Assembly: GCF_029167625.1 (NCBI RefSeq)
Contig: NZ_CP119145.1
Coordinates: 992,001-1,056,000 of the forward strand
DNA length: 64,000 nucleotides
Direction: 5' to 3'
DNA from: Streptomyces sp. AM 4-1-1
Lineage (GTDB): Bacteria; Actinomycetota; Actinomycetes; Streptomycetales; Streptomycetaceae
The notes beneath the pieces were generated by a model. It made no database searches. It had not been told where the DNA came from and saw only the letters and a program-made list of their open reading frames with translations. The position numbers and the translations under genes are program-made. Below, piece after piece: positions 17,300 through 27,100 of the stretch (the first letter of the stretch is position 1; each line of letters starts with the position of its first letter).

Positions 17300-18208
17300 T
17301 CAGCCGCGGGAGGAGGAACCGCTCTGGCTGCCGGGGCCGTCGTAGTCGTCCCCGTACGCGCCCTTGGCGGGGCGGCGGCGGCGCAGCGGCGCCTCGACGC
17401 CGTCCGCGAGGCGGCGGGCGGTGACCAGGAAGCCGGTGTGGCCGATCATGCGGTGGTCCGGGCGGACCGCGAGACCTTCGACGTGCCAGTTGCGGATCAT
17501 CGATTCCCAGGGCTGCGGCTCGGCGAAGCAGCCGATCTCGCGGATGGACTCGACGGTCCGGGCGAGCTGGGTCGTGGTCGCGACGTAGGCGCAGAGGATG
17601 CCGCCGGGCACGAGTGCCTTGGAGACGGCTTCGAGGCATTCCCAGGGGGCCAGCATGTCCAGGATGACGCGGTCGACGTCGGTGTCCGAGAGGTTGTCCT
17701 GGAGGTCGCCGACGGTCAGCTGCCAGGCGGGGTGCGGGCCGCCGAAGTAGCGTTCGACGTTCTGCTGGGCGATCTCGGCGAAGTCTTCGCGGCGTTCGTA
17801 GGAGTGCAGCATGCCCTGGTCGCCGATGGCGCGCAGCAGGAAGGTGCTGAGCGAGCCGGAGCCGACACCGGCCTCGACGACGCGGGCGCCGGGGAAGATG
17901 TCGCCGAAGGCCAGGATCTGCCCCGCGTCCTTGGGGTAGACCACGGCGGCGCCGCGGGGCATGGACAGGACATAGTCGGGGAGCAGGGGGCGCAGCGCGA
18001 GGTAGGCGACGTTTCCCGTGGTACGGACAACACTGCCCTCGGGAGCACCGATCAGCTCGTCGTGCGGGAAAGAACCCTTGTGGGTGTGGAAGTTCTTTCC
18101 GGCTTCGAGCGTGAAGGTGTAGTGGCGTCCCTTGGGGTCGGTGAGCTGGACCTGGTCCCCGACCTTGAAGGGGCCGCGTCTACGGGCGGCGCCGGTCGGT
18201 TCGGACAT
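17300..18208 (-). CDS. trmI: tRNA (adenine-N1-)-methyltransferase TrmI
   Basis: 302-residue SAM-dependent enzyme that methylates N1 of adenine 58 in the T-loop of tRNA. N-terminal beta domain (about 1-75) followed by a Rossmann fold with motif I VEAGVGSGSLS and post-I SYERREDFAEIA; the DMLAPWE active-site segment is present. The last 40 residues are Arg/Gly-rich and disordered. Archaeal and actinobacterial homologues act as tetramers. Start ATG at 18208, preceded at exactly six bases by a TACGCT -10 box, so the mRNA is probably leaderless. This gene neighbours the proteasome locus in many actinobacteria. Confidence 0.95.
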   Translation of the reverse strand: MSEPTGAARRRGPFKVGDQVQLTDPKGRHYTFTLEAGKNFHTHKGSFPHDELIGAPEGSVVRTTGNVAYLALRPLLPDYVLSMPRGAAVVYPKDAGQILAFGDIFPGARVVEAGVGSGSLSTFLLRAIGDQGMLHSYERREDFAEIAQQNVERYFGGPHPAWQLTVGDLQDNLSDTDVDRVILDMLAPWECLEAVSKALVPGGILCAYVATTTQLARTVESIREIGCFAEPQPWESMIRNWHVEGLAVRPDHRMIGHTGFLVTARRLADGVEAPLRRRRPAKGAYGDDYDGPGSQSGSSSRG

Positions 18209-18214
18209 GTGACC

Positions 18215-18220
18215 AGCGTA
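18215..18220 (-). promoter_or_regulatory. -10 box of leaderless trmI promoter
   Basis: TACGCT on the minus strand, six bases before the ATG; there is no Shine-Dalgarno sequence. Confidence 0.55.
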
Positions 18221-18268
18221 CCGGTATTTCCCGGGCCCCCGACCGCCTGTCCGGCGCCGCCCGCCCGG

Positions 18269-19549
18269 TCAGGCGCCGGGCCGGGCCATGGCCGCGACGA
18301 AGGCGCGTTCGACGTCGACGGTGGAGAGCACTCCGTAGATCTGACCGGTCTCCTCGACGACCAGGTACTCGGTGGCCGGGGTGGCCTTGAGCCGGTCGAG
18401 GAGGGCTTCGCCGGAGAGTTCGGCCGGGACCGTCATGCCGTCGGTGAGGTCCTGGGCGAGGCCGCTGACCGCGACCCAGGGGCGGCGGTGTTCGGGGACG
18501 CCGACGATGGCGGCCTCGCGGACGACCGCCTTGGGGGCGCCGTCGCCGTCGACGACGACGAGGGCGCGGGCGCCCGCCTCGTTGGCGCGGCGCAGGGCCT
18601 CGGAGAGCGGGGTGGCGGCCTCGACGGGGACCGCGCGCCGGGTGAGGGCGCGGGCGCGGAGGTCGGGGAGGTGTTCGCGCAGCCGGGCCATGCGCAGGCT
18701 GTTGCCCGCGCCGGTCCAGATGATGGCGCAGAGGATCGCGGCGAGCAGCGCGTCGGTGACCGTGTCCATGCCGCTGACCTCGTCCGCGCGGTTGCCCAGG
18801 GCGCCGGTGTGGGTGAGGAGCGGCAGGCCGATGAGCACGCTGACGGCGAGGGCACGGCCGACCCAGGCGGCCGCGACGGTGCCGCTCATGGGCTTGCCGG
18901 TGATCTTCCAGACGACGGCGCGCAGCATCCGGCCGCCGTCGAGCGGGAGGCCCGGGAGCAGATTGAAGACGGCGACGATCAGGTTGGAGATCATCAGGCC
19001 GGCGAGGAGCACACCCGGGACGGTGCCGGGCTCGACGAACCGCATGCCCAGGTAGAAGAGGCCGGCGAGCACGAGGGAGAGGAGCGGTCCGACGAAGGCG
19101 AGTACGAACTCGCGGCCGGGGGTCTCGGACTCCTTCTCGATCTCGGAGACGCCGCCGAAGAACTGGAGCTGGATGCGGCGCACCGGGAGGTGGTAGCGGA
19201 GCGCGACCACGGTGTGCGCGAGTTCGTGGACGAGCACGGAGGCGTAGAACGCGATCGCGAAGAAGAGCGAGACCAGGTAGCGGGCGGCGCCGAGCTGGGG
19301 CAGGACGCGGTCGAGCTGACCGCCGAAGACCCAGGTGATGAGGGCGGCCACGAGGAACCAGCTGGGCGCGACGTACACGGGCACGCCGAAGGGGCGGCCC
19401 ATGAGGAGGCCGCCGCCCGGCTCCCGGGGGCGCCGCGGCGCGTTCTTGCCGGGCGGGGCTCCGGGGTCTTCTCCCCCGCCGCCGGGCTGCGGCCGCCCGC
19501 TGTCGCCGCTCTCGTCCACGGGGTCCCTTCGGTCGGTGATGTCCGGCAC
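18269..19549 (-). CDS. site-2 protease (M50) with two C-terminal CBS domains
   Basis: 426-residue intramembrane zinc metalloprotease. After a Pro/Gly-rich cytoplasmic N-terminus (1-50) come about six membrane helices carrying the HELAH zinc motif (108-112) and the third ligand in NLLPGLPLDGGR (Asp204), then a pair of CBS domains (about 270-420) that usually sense adenine nucleotides. Members of this class, such as Rip3-type and sporulation SpoIVFB-like proteases, cleave membrane-bound regulators. Start GTG at 19549 with GGAAGG close by. It is divergent from the RecB-like gene and 60 bases upstream of trmI. Substrate unknown. Confidence 0.92.
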   Translation of the reverse strand: MPDITDRRDPVDESGDSGRPQPGGGGEDPGAPPGKNAPRRPREPGGGLLMGRPFGVPVYVAPSWFLVAALITWVFGGQLDRVLPQLGAARYLVSLFFAIAFYASVLVHELAHTVVALRYHLPVRRIQLQFFGGVSEIEKESETPGREFVLAFVGPLLSLVLAGLFYLGMRFVEPGTVPGVLLAGLMISNLIVAVFNLLPGLPLDGGRMLRAVVWKITGKPMSGTVAAAWVGRALAVSVLIGLPLLTHTGALGNRADEVSGMDTVTDALLAAILCAIIWTGAGNSLRMARLREHLPDLRARALTRRAVPVEAATPLSEALRRANEAGARALVVVDGDGAPKAVVREAAIVGVPEHRRPWVAVSGLAQDLTDGMTVPAELSGEALLDRLKATPATEYLVVEETGQIYGVLSTVDVERAFVAAMARPGA

Positions 19550-19621
19550 GATCCTTCCCGATCATGCGGTGCGCGAGGCTCTGCGGTCGATGGTATGCCG
19601 ACGGCTGTCGGTGGCGGGTCG

Positions 19622-19627
19622 TAGGGT
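19622..19627 (+). promoter_or_regulatory. -10 box of leaderless promoter for the RecB-like gene
   Basis: TAGGGT followed by seven bases and the ATG at 19635. Confidence 0.55.
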
Positions 19628-19634
19628 CTTCGGC

Positions 19635-20534
19635 ATGACCTCCGCGCAGCACCCCTCGTCCCTGTCGCCGTCGCGGGCGAGCGACTTCATGCAGTGCCCT
19701 CTGCTGTACCGCTTCCGGGTGATCGACAAGCTGCCCGAGAAGCCCAGCGAGGCTGCTACCCGGGGCACGCTGGTCCATGCGGTGCTGGAGCGGCTCTTCG
19801 ACGATCCGGCGGTGGAGCGTACGGCTCCGCGGGCCAGGGCGATGGTTCCCGGGCAGTGGGACCGGCTGCTGGGGTCGAGGCCGGAGCTGGCGGAGCTGTT
19901 CGCAGGGGAGGACGGGGGCGAGCGGCTCTCGCGCTGGCTGACGGAGGCGGAGGGTCTGGTGGAGCGGTGGTTCTCGCTGGAGGACCCGACGCGCCTGGAG
20001 CCCGCCGAGCGTGAGCTGTTCGTGGAGACGGAGCTGGACTCGGGGCTGCGGCTGCGGGGGGTGATCGACCGGATCGATGTGGCGCCCTCGGGCGAGGTCC
20101 GGATCGTGGACTACAAGACGGGCAAGGCCCCGCGTCCGCAGTACGCGGAGGGCGCGCTGTTCCAGATGAAGTTCTACGCCCTGGTGATCTGGCGGCTGAA
20201 GGGTGTCGTGCCGCGCCGTCTCCAGCTGGTCTATCTGGGCAGCGGGGACGTGCTGACCTACGACCCGGTGGTGTCGGACCTGCGGCGGGTGGAGCGCAAG
20301 CTGCTCGCGCTGTGGGACGCGATCCGGGAGGCGACGGCGACGGGCGAGTGGCGGCCCCGGCCGACGAAGCTGTGCGGCTGGTGCGACCACCGGGCCGTCT
20401 GCCCGGAGTTCGGTGGCACGCCTCCGGTCTATCCGCTGCCGGTACGGGCGGCGGAACCGGCGCCGGACGTCCAGGGCAGAATGGGTCCGGTCCAGGCCGA
20501 GGCCGGTCGGCCCGCGGCCCTCGAACGGCCCTGA
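19635..20534 (+). CDS. RecB-family PD-(D/E)XK nuclease with Fe-S cluster
   Basis: 299-residue stand-alone nuclease of the RecB/Cas4-like PD-(D/E)XK family. The nuclease core reads GVIDRID...VRIVDYKTGK (about 155-180), and one N-terminal Cys (FMQCPLLYRF) with CGWCDHRAVC near residue 255 gives the four cysteines of an AddB/Cas4-type [4Fe-4S] cluster. There are no helicase motifs. The C-terminal 35 residues are disordered. Start ATG at 19635 (MTSAQHPSSLSPSR), seven bases after a -10 box. The response regulator begins nine bases after its stop, so the two are co-transcribed. Probably acts in DNA end processing; no cas genes are present. Confidence 0.9.
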   Translation: MTSAQHPSSLSPSRASDFMQCPLLYRFRVIDKLPEKPSEAATRGTLVHAVLERLFDDPAVERTAPRARAMVPGQWDRLLGSRPELAELFAGEDGGERLSRWLTEAEGLVERWFSLEDPTRLEPAERELFVETELDSGLRLRGVIDRIDVAPSGEVRIVDYKTGKAPRPQYAEGALFQMKFYALVIWRLKGVVPRRLQLVYLGSGDVLTYDPVVSDLRRVERKLLALWDAIREATATGEWRPRPTKLCGWCDHRAVCPEFGGTPPVYPLPVRAAEPAPDVQGRMGPVQAEAGRPAALERP

Positions 20535-20543
20535 GGAGAACCC

Positions 20544-21215
20544 GTGGCGATTCGCGTCCTGCTGGTCGACGACCAACCGCTGCTGCGCACCGGCTTCCGG
20601 ATGATCCTGGAGGCGGAGGGTGATCTGGCGGTGGTCGGTGAGGCCGGCGACGGCCTGCAGGCCATCGACCAGGTGCGGGCGTTGCAGCCCGACGTGGTGC
20701 TGATGGACATCAGGATGCCGCGGATGGACGGTGTCGAGGCCACGCGTCAGATCACCGGTCCCGGCCGGGACGGTCCGGCGAAGGTCCTGGTGCTGACGAC
20801 GTTCGACCTCGACGAGTACGTGGTGGAGGCGTTGCGGGCGGGGGCCAGCGGCTTCCTGCTGAAGGACGCCCCGGCCCATGAGCTGGTGCAGGCCATCCGG
20901 GTGGTGGCGGGCGGCGAGGCGATGCTCGCGCCGAGCATCACCCGGCGGCTGCTCGACAAGTACGCCGATCACCTGCCGTCCGGCGAGGAGCCGGTGCCGA
21001 ACACCCTCCACACGCTGACGGACCGCGAGGTCGAGGTGCTGAAGCTGGTGGCGCGCGGTCTGTCGAACGCGGAGATCGCGGCGGACCTGTTCGTCAGCGA
21101 GACGACGGTGAAGACGCATGTCGGGCATGTGCTGACGAAGCTGGGACTGCGGGACCGGGTGCAGGCCGCCGTCTACGCGTACGAGAGCGGTCTGGTGCGC
21201 CCCGGCGCCCAGTGA
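20544..21215 (+). CDS. NarL/FixJ-family response regulator (orphan)
   Basis: 223-residue two-domain regulator: receiver (1-120; acidic pocket Asp9-Asp10, phospho-acceptor Asp55 in VVLMDIRMP, Thr and Lys in LTTFD and LLKDAP) and a LuxR-type HTH (about 150-215, LTDREVEVLKLVARGLSNAEIA). All residues required for phosphorylation are present. The start is the GTG at 20544 with GAGGAG upstream, nine bases after the RecB-like nuclease. No histidine kinase is encoded next to it, so the cognate sensor is elsewhere. Target genes unknown. Confidence 0.93.
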   Translation: MAIRVLLVDDQPLLRTGFRMILEAEGDLAVVGEAGDGLQAIDQVRALQPDVVLMDIRMPRMDGVEATRQITGPGRDGPAKVLVLTTFDLDEYVVEALRAGASGFLLKDAPAHELVQAIRVVAGGEAMLAPSITRRLLDKYADHLPSGEEPVPNTLHTLTDREVEVLKLVARGLSNAEIAADLFVSETTVKTHVGHVLTKLGLRDRVQAAVYAYESGLVRPGAQ

Positions 21216-21251
21216 CCGCGCCCGTCCCGCGTACCGGCCGCCCTCCCCTCC

Positions 21252-22853
21252 TCAGGAGGCGTTGCGTGCGAGCTCCCAGAGCAGCAGGTCCGCGGAGGAG
21301 TTGACGGCCCACTCGACGCCGCTGAGTTCGTTCCGGGAGGCCACGTACTGCTTCCCCTGCCAGATCGGCAGGAAGGGCACGTCGTTGGCGACGAGGTCCT
21401 GGAGTTTCTGGAAGGTCTTCCCGGCGGCGGCGCGGTCGGCCTGGCGGCGGGATTCCGGGATGAGGTACGTCTGCGCCTCGGTGGAGGTGTAGGGGGAGTT
21501 GAGGAAGTTGTCCTTGTCGAGGAACGGTGCCGTGTAGTTGTCCGGGTCCGGGAAGTCCGGGAACCAGCCCATGCCGTACACGGCGTAGTCGCCGCGCCGC
21601 TGGGCGGGCCGGTGGACGGACCACGGGGCGCCCTCGATGTCGACGGCGAAGAGTCCGGTGTCGTTGAGCTGCTTCCGCAGCACCTTGAACTCCTCGGCGG
21701 CGGCCGGCCCGTAGTGGTCGGTCGCGTAGTGCATGGTGAAGCGGACCGGGGTCTTGACGCCCGCGGCCTTCAGTGTCGCGGCGGCCTTGGTGGCACTGGG
21801 CTCACCGTAGATGTTGAAGAACGAGTTGGTGTGTCCGGTGATGCTGGACGGGATGAGCGAGTACAGCGGCTCGACGGTGGTGCCGTAGACGTCGGCCGCT
21901 ATCTGCCCCCGGTCGACGATCTCGGCCATCGCCCGGCGGACGGCCTTGTTCTTCACGGCCGGGTCGTTGGTGTTGAAGGCGAGATAGCTGATGGCGAGGC
22001 CGGGCATCTCGGTGAGCTTCAGGCCCTCCTGCGGCTTGGCCAGCATCTTCTGGGCCCGCTCGGGCGACATGGTGCGGGTCATCATGTCGATCTCTTTCGC
22101 GTCGAGCGCCTTGCCCATCGCGGCGGCGTCGGGGAAGAGCCGCAGTTCGACCTTGTCGTTCCGGATCTTCAGATCACCCTTGTAGCCGGGATTCCTGGTG
22201 AAAGTGATCTTGACGACCTTGTTGTTCCTGACTTCCGGTTTCATGGTGTACGGGCCGGAGCCGTCGACCTGGAAGCCGTTGCGCAAGGATTTCTCGTCAT
22301 AGCTGCCGGACGGGACGATTCCTGCTGCCGGGGTGGCGAGTTTGTAGGGGAAAGTCGCGTCCGGGGTGCGCAGATGAAAGACGATCTCGCGCTCGCCCTT
22401 GGTCTCCATGGTGTCGATGTTGGCGAGAAGACCGACGGGCCCGTTGTCGGACTTGATGTCGAGAACCCGCTCGATGGAGTACTTGACGTCATCGGCGGTG
22501 ATCGGTTTCCCGTCGGAGAACTTCAGTCCGCCGCGCAATTTGCAGCGGTAGCTCTCGTTCTCCGTATCGGTGAAGAGACAGCTCTCGGCGGCCTCGGGCA
22601 CCGGCTCACCGCCCCCGCGCGGTACGTGGGTCAGCGTCTGGACGGTCTGCCGGAGGATGTTCCAGGTGCCCGCGTCGTAGCCGAACGCGGGGTCCAGCGG
22701 CGCCGGGGAATCCTTGCCGGCGACGACCTGGTCCGTGGTCCCGACGACGATGACGTCGCCGCCGCCACCGCCGCCCCCCGGCCCGCCGCAGGCGGCGAGC
22801 ACGGGAGCGAGCAGGCCCACCACGACCGGCAGCGCCAGCGTCTTGCGGTTCAT
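21252..22853 (-). CDS. ABC transporter solute-binding lipoprotein, peptide family 5
   Basis: 533-residue extracytoplasmic binding protein of the oligopeptide/nickel-type SBP_bac_5 family. Signal peptide with lipobox LAAC (Cys22), a Gly-rich linker, then the family fold with LKFSDGKPITADDVKYSIERVL, and PEYTMKPE-like and GWFPDFPDPDN segments. Start ATG at 22853 with GGGAGA nine bases upstream; the in-frame reading further upstream is non-coding promoter DNA. No permease or ATPase gene flanks it, so it is an orphan that must share a transporter or act as a sensor. A peptide ligand is likely from the family but unproven. Confidence 0.9.
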   Translation of the reverse strand: MNRKTLALPVVVGLLAPVLAACGGPGGGGGGGDVIVVGTTDQVVAGKDSPAPLDPAFGYDAGTWNILRQTVQTLTHVPRGGGEPVPEAAESCLFTDTENESYRCKLRGGLKFSDGKPITADDVKYSIERVLDIKSDNGPVGLLANIDTMETKGEREIVFHLRTPDATFPYKLATPAAGIVPSGSYDEKSLRNGFQVDGSGPYTMKPEVRNNKVVKITFTRNPGYKGDLKIRNDKVELRLFPDAAAMGKALDAKEIDMMTRTMSPERAQKMLAKPQEGLKLTEMPGLAISYLAFNTNDPAVKNKAVRRAMAEIVDRGQIAADVYGTTVEPLYSLIPSSITGHTNSFFNIYGEPSATKAAATLKAAGVKTPVRFTMHYATDHYGPAAAEEFKVLRKQLNDTGLFAVDIEGAPWSVHRPAQRRGDYAVYGMGWFPDFPDPDNYTAPFLDKDNFLNSPYTSTEAQTYLIPESRRQADRAAAGKTFQKLQDLVANDVPFLPIWQGKQYVASRNELSGVEWAVNSSADLLLWELARNAS

Positions 22854-23211
22854 CTGGTCGTTCTCCCTCTTCCGGTACCGGGAAAACGAGGTTAAGGGGG
22901 AATACCGAATTGCCGGACGGCCGATCCGGCATGCGCAATCACCGGTTGAACACACATGGCGGCGTACCGCTTTCGCGGGCCGCTCAGCTTTCGTACACAG
23001 CTCCATCAATCGGGACACTTGGGCGCTCACAGTGCGGTGGCAAGCCGAAGGTGAGCGGGCGGAACGACAAGCCGGGTGAGCAAGCTCACATGTGAATCGA
23101 TTGATCATTTTTGACATGCACACGCCTTGACGCTGTCGCATGTGACGACATCAGGTGCGCACCCGTCAATTTTTTCGCCATTTATTCACAGAACCGCTTC
23201 GAATGGCCGAA
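22854..23211. other. 358-bp regulatory region upstream of the solute-binding protein
   Basis: Unusually AT-rich for this window, with no gene. It contains the 10-bp palindrome TCACATGTGA (23086-23095) followed by TGATCA and T-rich tracts (about 23096-23190). These look like regulator sites or a strongly melted promoter region, but I cannot assign hexamers with confidence. Confidence 0.45.
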
Positions 23212-23913
23212 TCAATGCGTTCTGGTGACCAGTCCCCGCAGAAATGCCAGGTCCACTTCTTCCAGGGATTCCACGATCCGTCGACCGGGCGCGGGGGCGA
23301 TGGGCGCGACGGACGGTACGGCGACCACCCGGCAGCCCGCGGCCTCGGCCGCCGCGACACCGGTCGCGGTGTCCTCGATCACCGCGCACCGCCCCGGGTC
23401 CACCCCGAAACCGGCCGCGGCGGCGAGATACGGCTCGGGGTGCGGCTTGGTACGGGTGACCTCGTCCCCCGCGACCGTGAGCGCGAAGTGGTCCCGGCCG
23501 ACCGAGTCCAGTACCCGTTCGATGATGCGCCGGTGCGAGGCGGACACCAGGGCCGTCGGCACCTCGTGCGCCGCGAGTTCGGCGAGCAGCCGCGCGGCGC
23601 CCGGCATCAGGGCCACCCCCTGCCCGATGTGCTGCTCGAAGCGGTCGTTGAGCAGGACGGTGAGTTCGGGGAGGGTGATGTCCGCGCCGGTGGCCTCGAT
23701 GAGATATCCCGCGCTGCGGGTCATCGGCCCGCCGACGACCACCTCCCGCCATTCCTCGTCCAGCCGGTGCCCCAGATCGGCGAAGACCGAGACCTCGGCG
23801 TCCCACCAGGAGCCCTCGGTGTCGACCAGGGTGCCGTCCATGTCGAGGAAGACGGCCTGCAGCGTGGCGCCTTCGGCCGTGCGGGTCAAGGACGCGGGGA
23901 CCGTACTGGTCAT
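23212..23913 (-). CDS. HAD-superfamily phosphatase (beta-phosphoglucomutase-like)
   Basis: 233-residue haloacid-dehalogenase-fold hydrolase of subfamily IA. Motif I DMDGTLVDTE (nucleophile Asp24, general acid Asp26), motif II VSAS, motif III lysine within TKPHPEPY, and motif IV IEDTATGV are all intact, with a helical cap domain between I and II. The start at 23913 (MTSTVPAS) has GGAGGTG six bases upstream, and the in-frame ATG at 23928 overlaps this site. Transcribed alone, downstream of metH on the same strand with about 190 bases between. Substrate, probably a sugar phosphate or nucleotide, is not determined. Confidence 0.9.
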   Translation of the reverse strand: MTSTVPASLTRTAEGATLQAVFLDMDGTLVDTEGSWWDAEVSVFADLGHRLDEEWREVVVGGPMTRSAGYLIEATGADITLPELTVLLNDRFEQHIGQGVALMPGAARLLAELAAHEVPTALVSASHRRIIERVLDSVGRDHFALTVAGDEVTRTKPHPEPYLAAAAGFGVDPGRCAVIEDTATGVAAAEAAGCRVVAVPSVAPIAPAPGRRIVESLEEVDLAFLRGLVTRTH

Positions 23914-24103
23914 CCGGCACACCTCCATGAGGGACGAGAAGGCCGGTCACCCCCGCTTCCCGGGGATTCCCGGGTCGGGGGCGACCGGCCTGCACTGGAC
24001 CGACCAGTGTACGGCGTGAGCCACTACGGCGCGTCGAACGCGGTCCGACCGCGCGTCGAACACCTGCCCAACGACGCGTCGGACGCCGACGGTGCGGTAG
24101 CCC

Positions 24104-27100
24104 TCACCTCGCGTTGAAGTACTTCGCCTCCGGGTGGTGGATGACGATCGCGTCGGTGGACTGTTCGGGATGGAGCTGGAACTCCTCGGAGAGTTCGACA
24201 CCGATCCGACCGGGCTGGAGGAGTTCGGCGATCTTCGCGCGGTCCTCCAGGTTCGGGCAGGCGCCGTAGCCGAGGGAGAAGCGCGCGCCCCGGTACTTCA
24301 GCGCGAACATGTCCTCGACCTCCGAGGGGTCCTCGCCGCCGAAGCCCAGCTCGCTCCGGATTCGGGCGTGCCAGTACTCGGCGAGGGCTTCCGCGAGCTG
24401 CACGGAGAGGCCGTGCAGCTCCAGGTAGTCGCGGTAGGCGTTGGCCTCGAAGAGCTTCGCGGTCTCCGCGCCGATCCTGGAGCCGACGGTGACGACCTGG
24501 AGTCCGACCACATCGGTCTCGCCCGACTCCTCCGGGCGGAAGAAGTCCGCGAGGCACAGCCGACGCCCGCGGCGCTGCCGGGGGAAGGTGAACCGGGTGC
24601 GCTCGGAGCCGTCCTCGTGCAGCAGGATCAGGTCGTTGCCCTTCGAGACACAGGGGAAGTAACCGTGGACGACGGCGGCTTCCAGCAGGTTCTCGGTGTG
24701 GAGCTTGTCGAGCCAGCCGCGCAGCCGGGGCCGTCCCTCGCGCTCGGCCAGTTCCTCGTAGCTGGGCCCGTCGCCGGTACGGGCCTGCTTGAGGCCCCAC
24801 TGGCCCTTGAACAGCGCGCCCTCGTCCAGCCAGGACGCGTACTCCTTGAGCGGGATGCCCTTGATGACGCGGGTGCCCCAGAACGGCGGCTCGGGGACCG
24901 GGTTGTCGAACGGGACGTCGGAACGCGCGTCGTCGTCCGGCTCCTCGACCTCCAGCACCGCGGCGTCCCGCTTGGGGACCCTGCGCTGCTTGAGCTCGGG
25001 CAGCTTCGCACCGGGCACGCCGCGCTTGACGCCGATGAGCGCGTCCATCAGGCGCAGGCCCTCGAACGCGTCGCGGGCGTAGCGGACCTCGCCCTCGTAG
25101 ATCTCGTGGAGGTCCTGCTCGACGTAGGCCCGGGTCAGGGCGGCGCCGCCGAGGATCACCGGGTAGTCGGCGGCCATCTTGCGCTGGTTGAGCTCCTGGA
25201 GGTTCTCCTTCATGATCACGGTGGACTTGACCAGGAGGCCGGACATGCCGATGACGTCCGCCCGGTGTTCCTCGGCCGCTTCGAGGATCGCGGAGACGGG
25301 CTGCTTGATCCCGAGGTTGACGACGTTGTAGCCGTTGTTGGACAGGATGATGTCGACGAGGTTCTTGCCGATGTCGTGGACGTCGCCGCGCACGGTCGCC
25401 AGGACGATGGTGCCCTTGCCTTCCGCGTCGGACTTCTCCATGTGCGGTTCGAGGTGGGCCACGGCGGACTTCATGACCTCGGCGGACTGGAGCACGAACG
25501 GCAGCTGCATCTGTCCGGAGCCGAACAGTTCGCCGACGACCTTCATCCCCGCCAGCAGGGTGTCGTTGACGATGGCGAGGGCGGGCCGGGTCTCCAGCGC
25601 TTCGTCGAGGTCGGCCTCCAGACCGTTCTTCTCACCGTCGATGATGCGGCGCTGAAGACGCTCGTCCAGCGGGAGGGCGAGCAGTTCGTCGGCCCGGCCC
25701 TCCTTCATCGACTTCATGTCGACGCCCTCGAACAGCTCCATCAGCCGCTGGAGGGGGTCGTAGCCCTCGGCGCGGCGGTCGTAGATCAGGTCGAGGGCGA
25801 CCTTGACCTGATCCTCCTCGAGCCGGGCGATCGGCAGGATCTTCGAGGCGTGCACGATCGCCGAGTCCAGTCCGGCCTTCACGCACTCGTCGAGGAAGAC
25901 GGAGTTCAGGACGACGCGGGCGGCCGGGTTGAGGCCGAAGGAGATGTTCGACAGACCCAGGGTGGTCTGTACGTCGGGGTGGCGGCGCTTGAGTTCGCGG
26001 ATCGCCCCGATCGTCGCGATCCCGTCGCCCCGCGACTCCTCCTGACCGGTGCAGATGGTGAAGGTCAGGGTGTCGATGAGGATGTCGGACTCGTGGATGC
26101 CCCAGTTGCCCGTCAGATCCGCGATCAGCCGCTCGGCGATGGCGACCTTGTGCTCGACGGTACGGGCCTGGCCCTCCTCGTCGATGGTCAGCGCGATCAG
26201 CGCGGCGCCGTGCTCGGCGGCCAGCTGTGTGACCTTGACGAAGCGGGACTCGGGTCCGTCACCGTCCTCGTAGTTCACGGAGTTCAGGACGGCGCGACCG
26301 CCCAGCTTCTCCAGTCCGGCCCGCAGGACGGGCAGTTCGGTGGAGTCCAGCACCAGCGGCAGTGTGGACGCGGTGGCGAACCGGCCCGCCAGCTCCTTCA
26401 TGTCCGCGGCCCCGTCCCGCCCGACGTAGTCGACGCAGAGGTCGAGCATGTGCGCGCCCTCCCGGATCTGGTCGCGCGCCATCTCCACGCAGTCGTCCCA
26501 GCGGCCCTCCAGCATGGCCTCGCGGAACTTGCGCGATCCGTTGGCGTTCGTACGCTCACCGATCGCGAGGTACGAGGCGTCCTGCCGGAACGGCACCGTC
26601 TGGTACAGCGAGGCGGCGCCCGGCTCCGGGCGGGGCTCACGGGTGGGCGGGACCGCCCCCCGGACCCGCTCGACGACCTGCCGCATGTGCTCGGGCGTCG
26701 TGCCGCAGCAGCCGCCGACCAGGGAGAGGCCGTAGTCCTTGACGAACGCCTCCTGGGCGTCGGCCAGCCCCTCGGGACCGAGCGGGAAGTGCGCGCCGTC
26801 CTTGGTGAGCACCGGCAGTCCCGCGTTCGGCATGCACAGCAGTGGGATACGGGAGTGCCGGGCGAGGTAGCGCAGGTGCTCGTTCATCTCCGCCGGGCCG
26901 GTGGAGCAGTTCAGTCCGACCATGTCGATGCCCAGCGGCTCCAGCGCGGTCAGCGCGGCGCCGATCTCGGACCCGAGCAGCATCGTGCCGGTCGTCTCGA
27001 ACGCCAGCGAGCACAGCAGCGGCAGGTCGGCGCCCGTGGCCTCCATGGCCCGGCGCGCGCCCAGCACGGCCGCCTTGGTCTGGAGCAGGTCCTGGGTCGT

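Noticed and set aside
18180..21128. A 982-codon minus-strand frame spanning the M50 protease, RecB-like and regulator genes
   Set aside because: It runs out of frame through three well-supported genes, and is Arg/Pro-rich noise.
22854..23141. A 96-codon N-terminal extension of the solute-binding protein
   Set aside because: It would place the lipoprotein signal internally and run through AT-rich promoter DNA.
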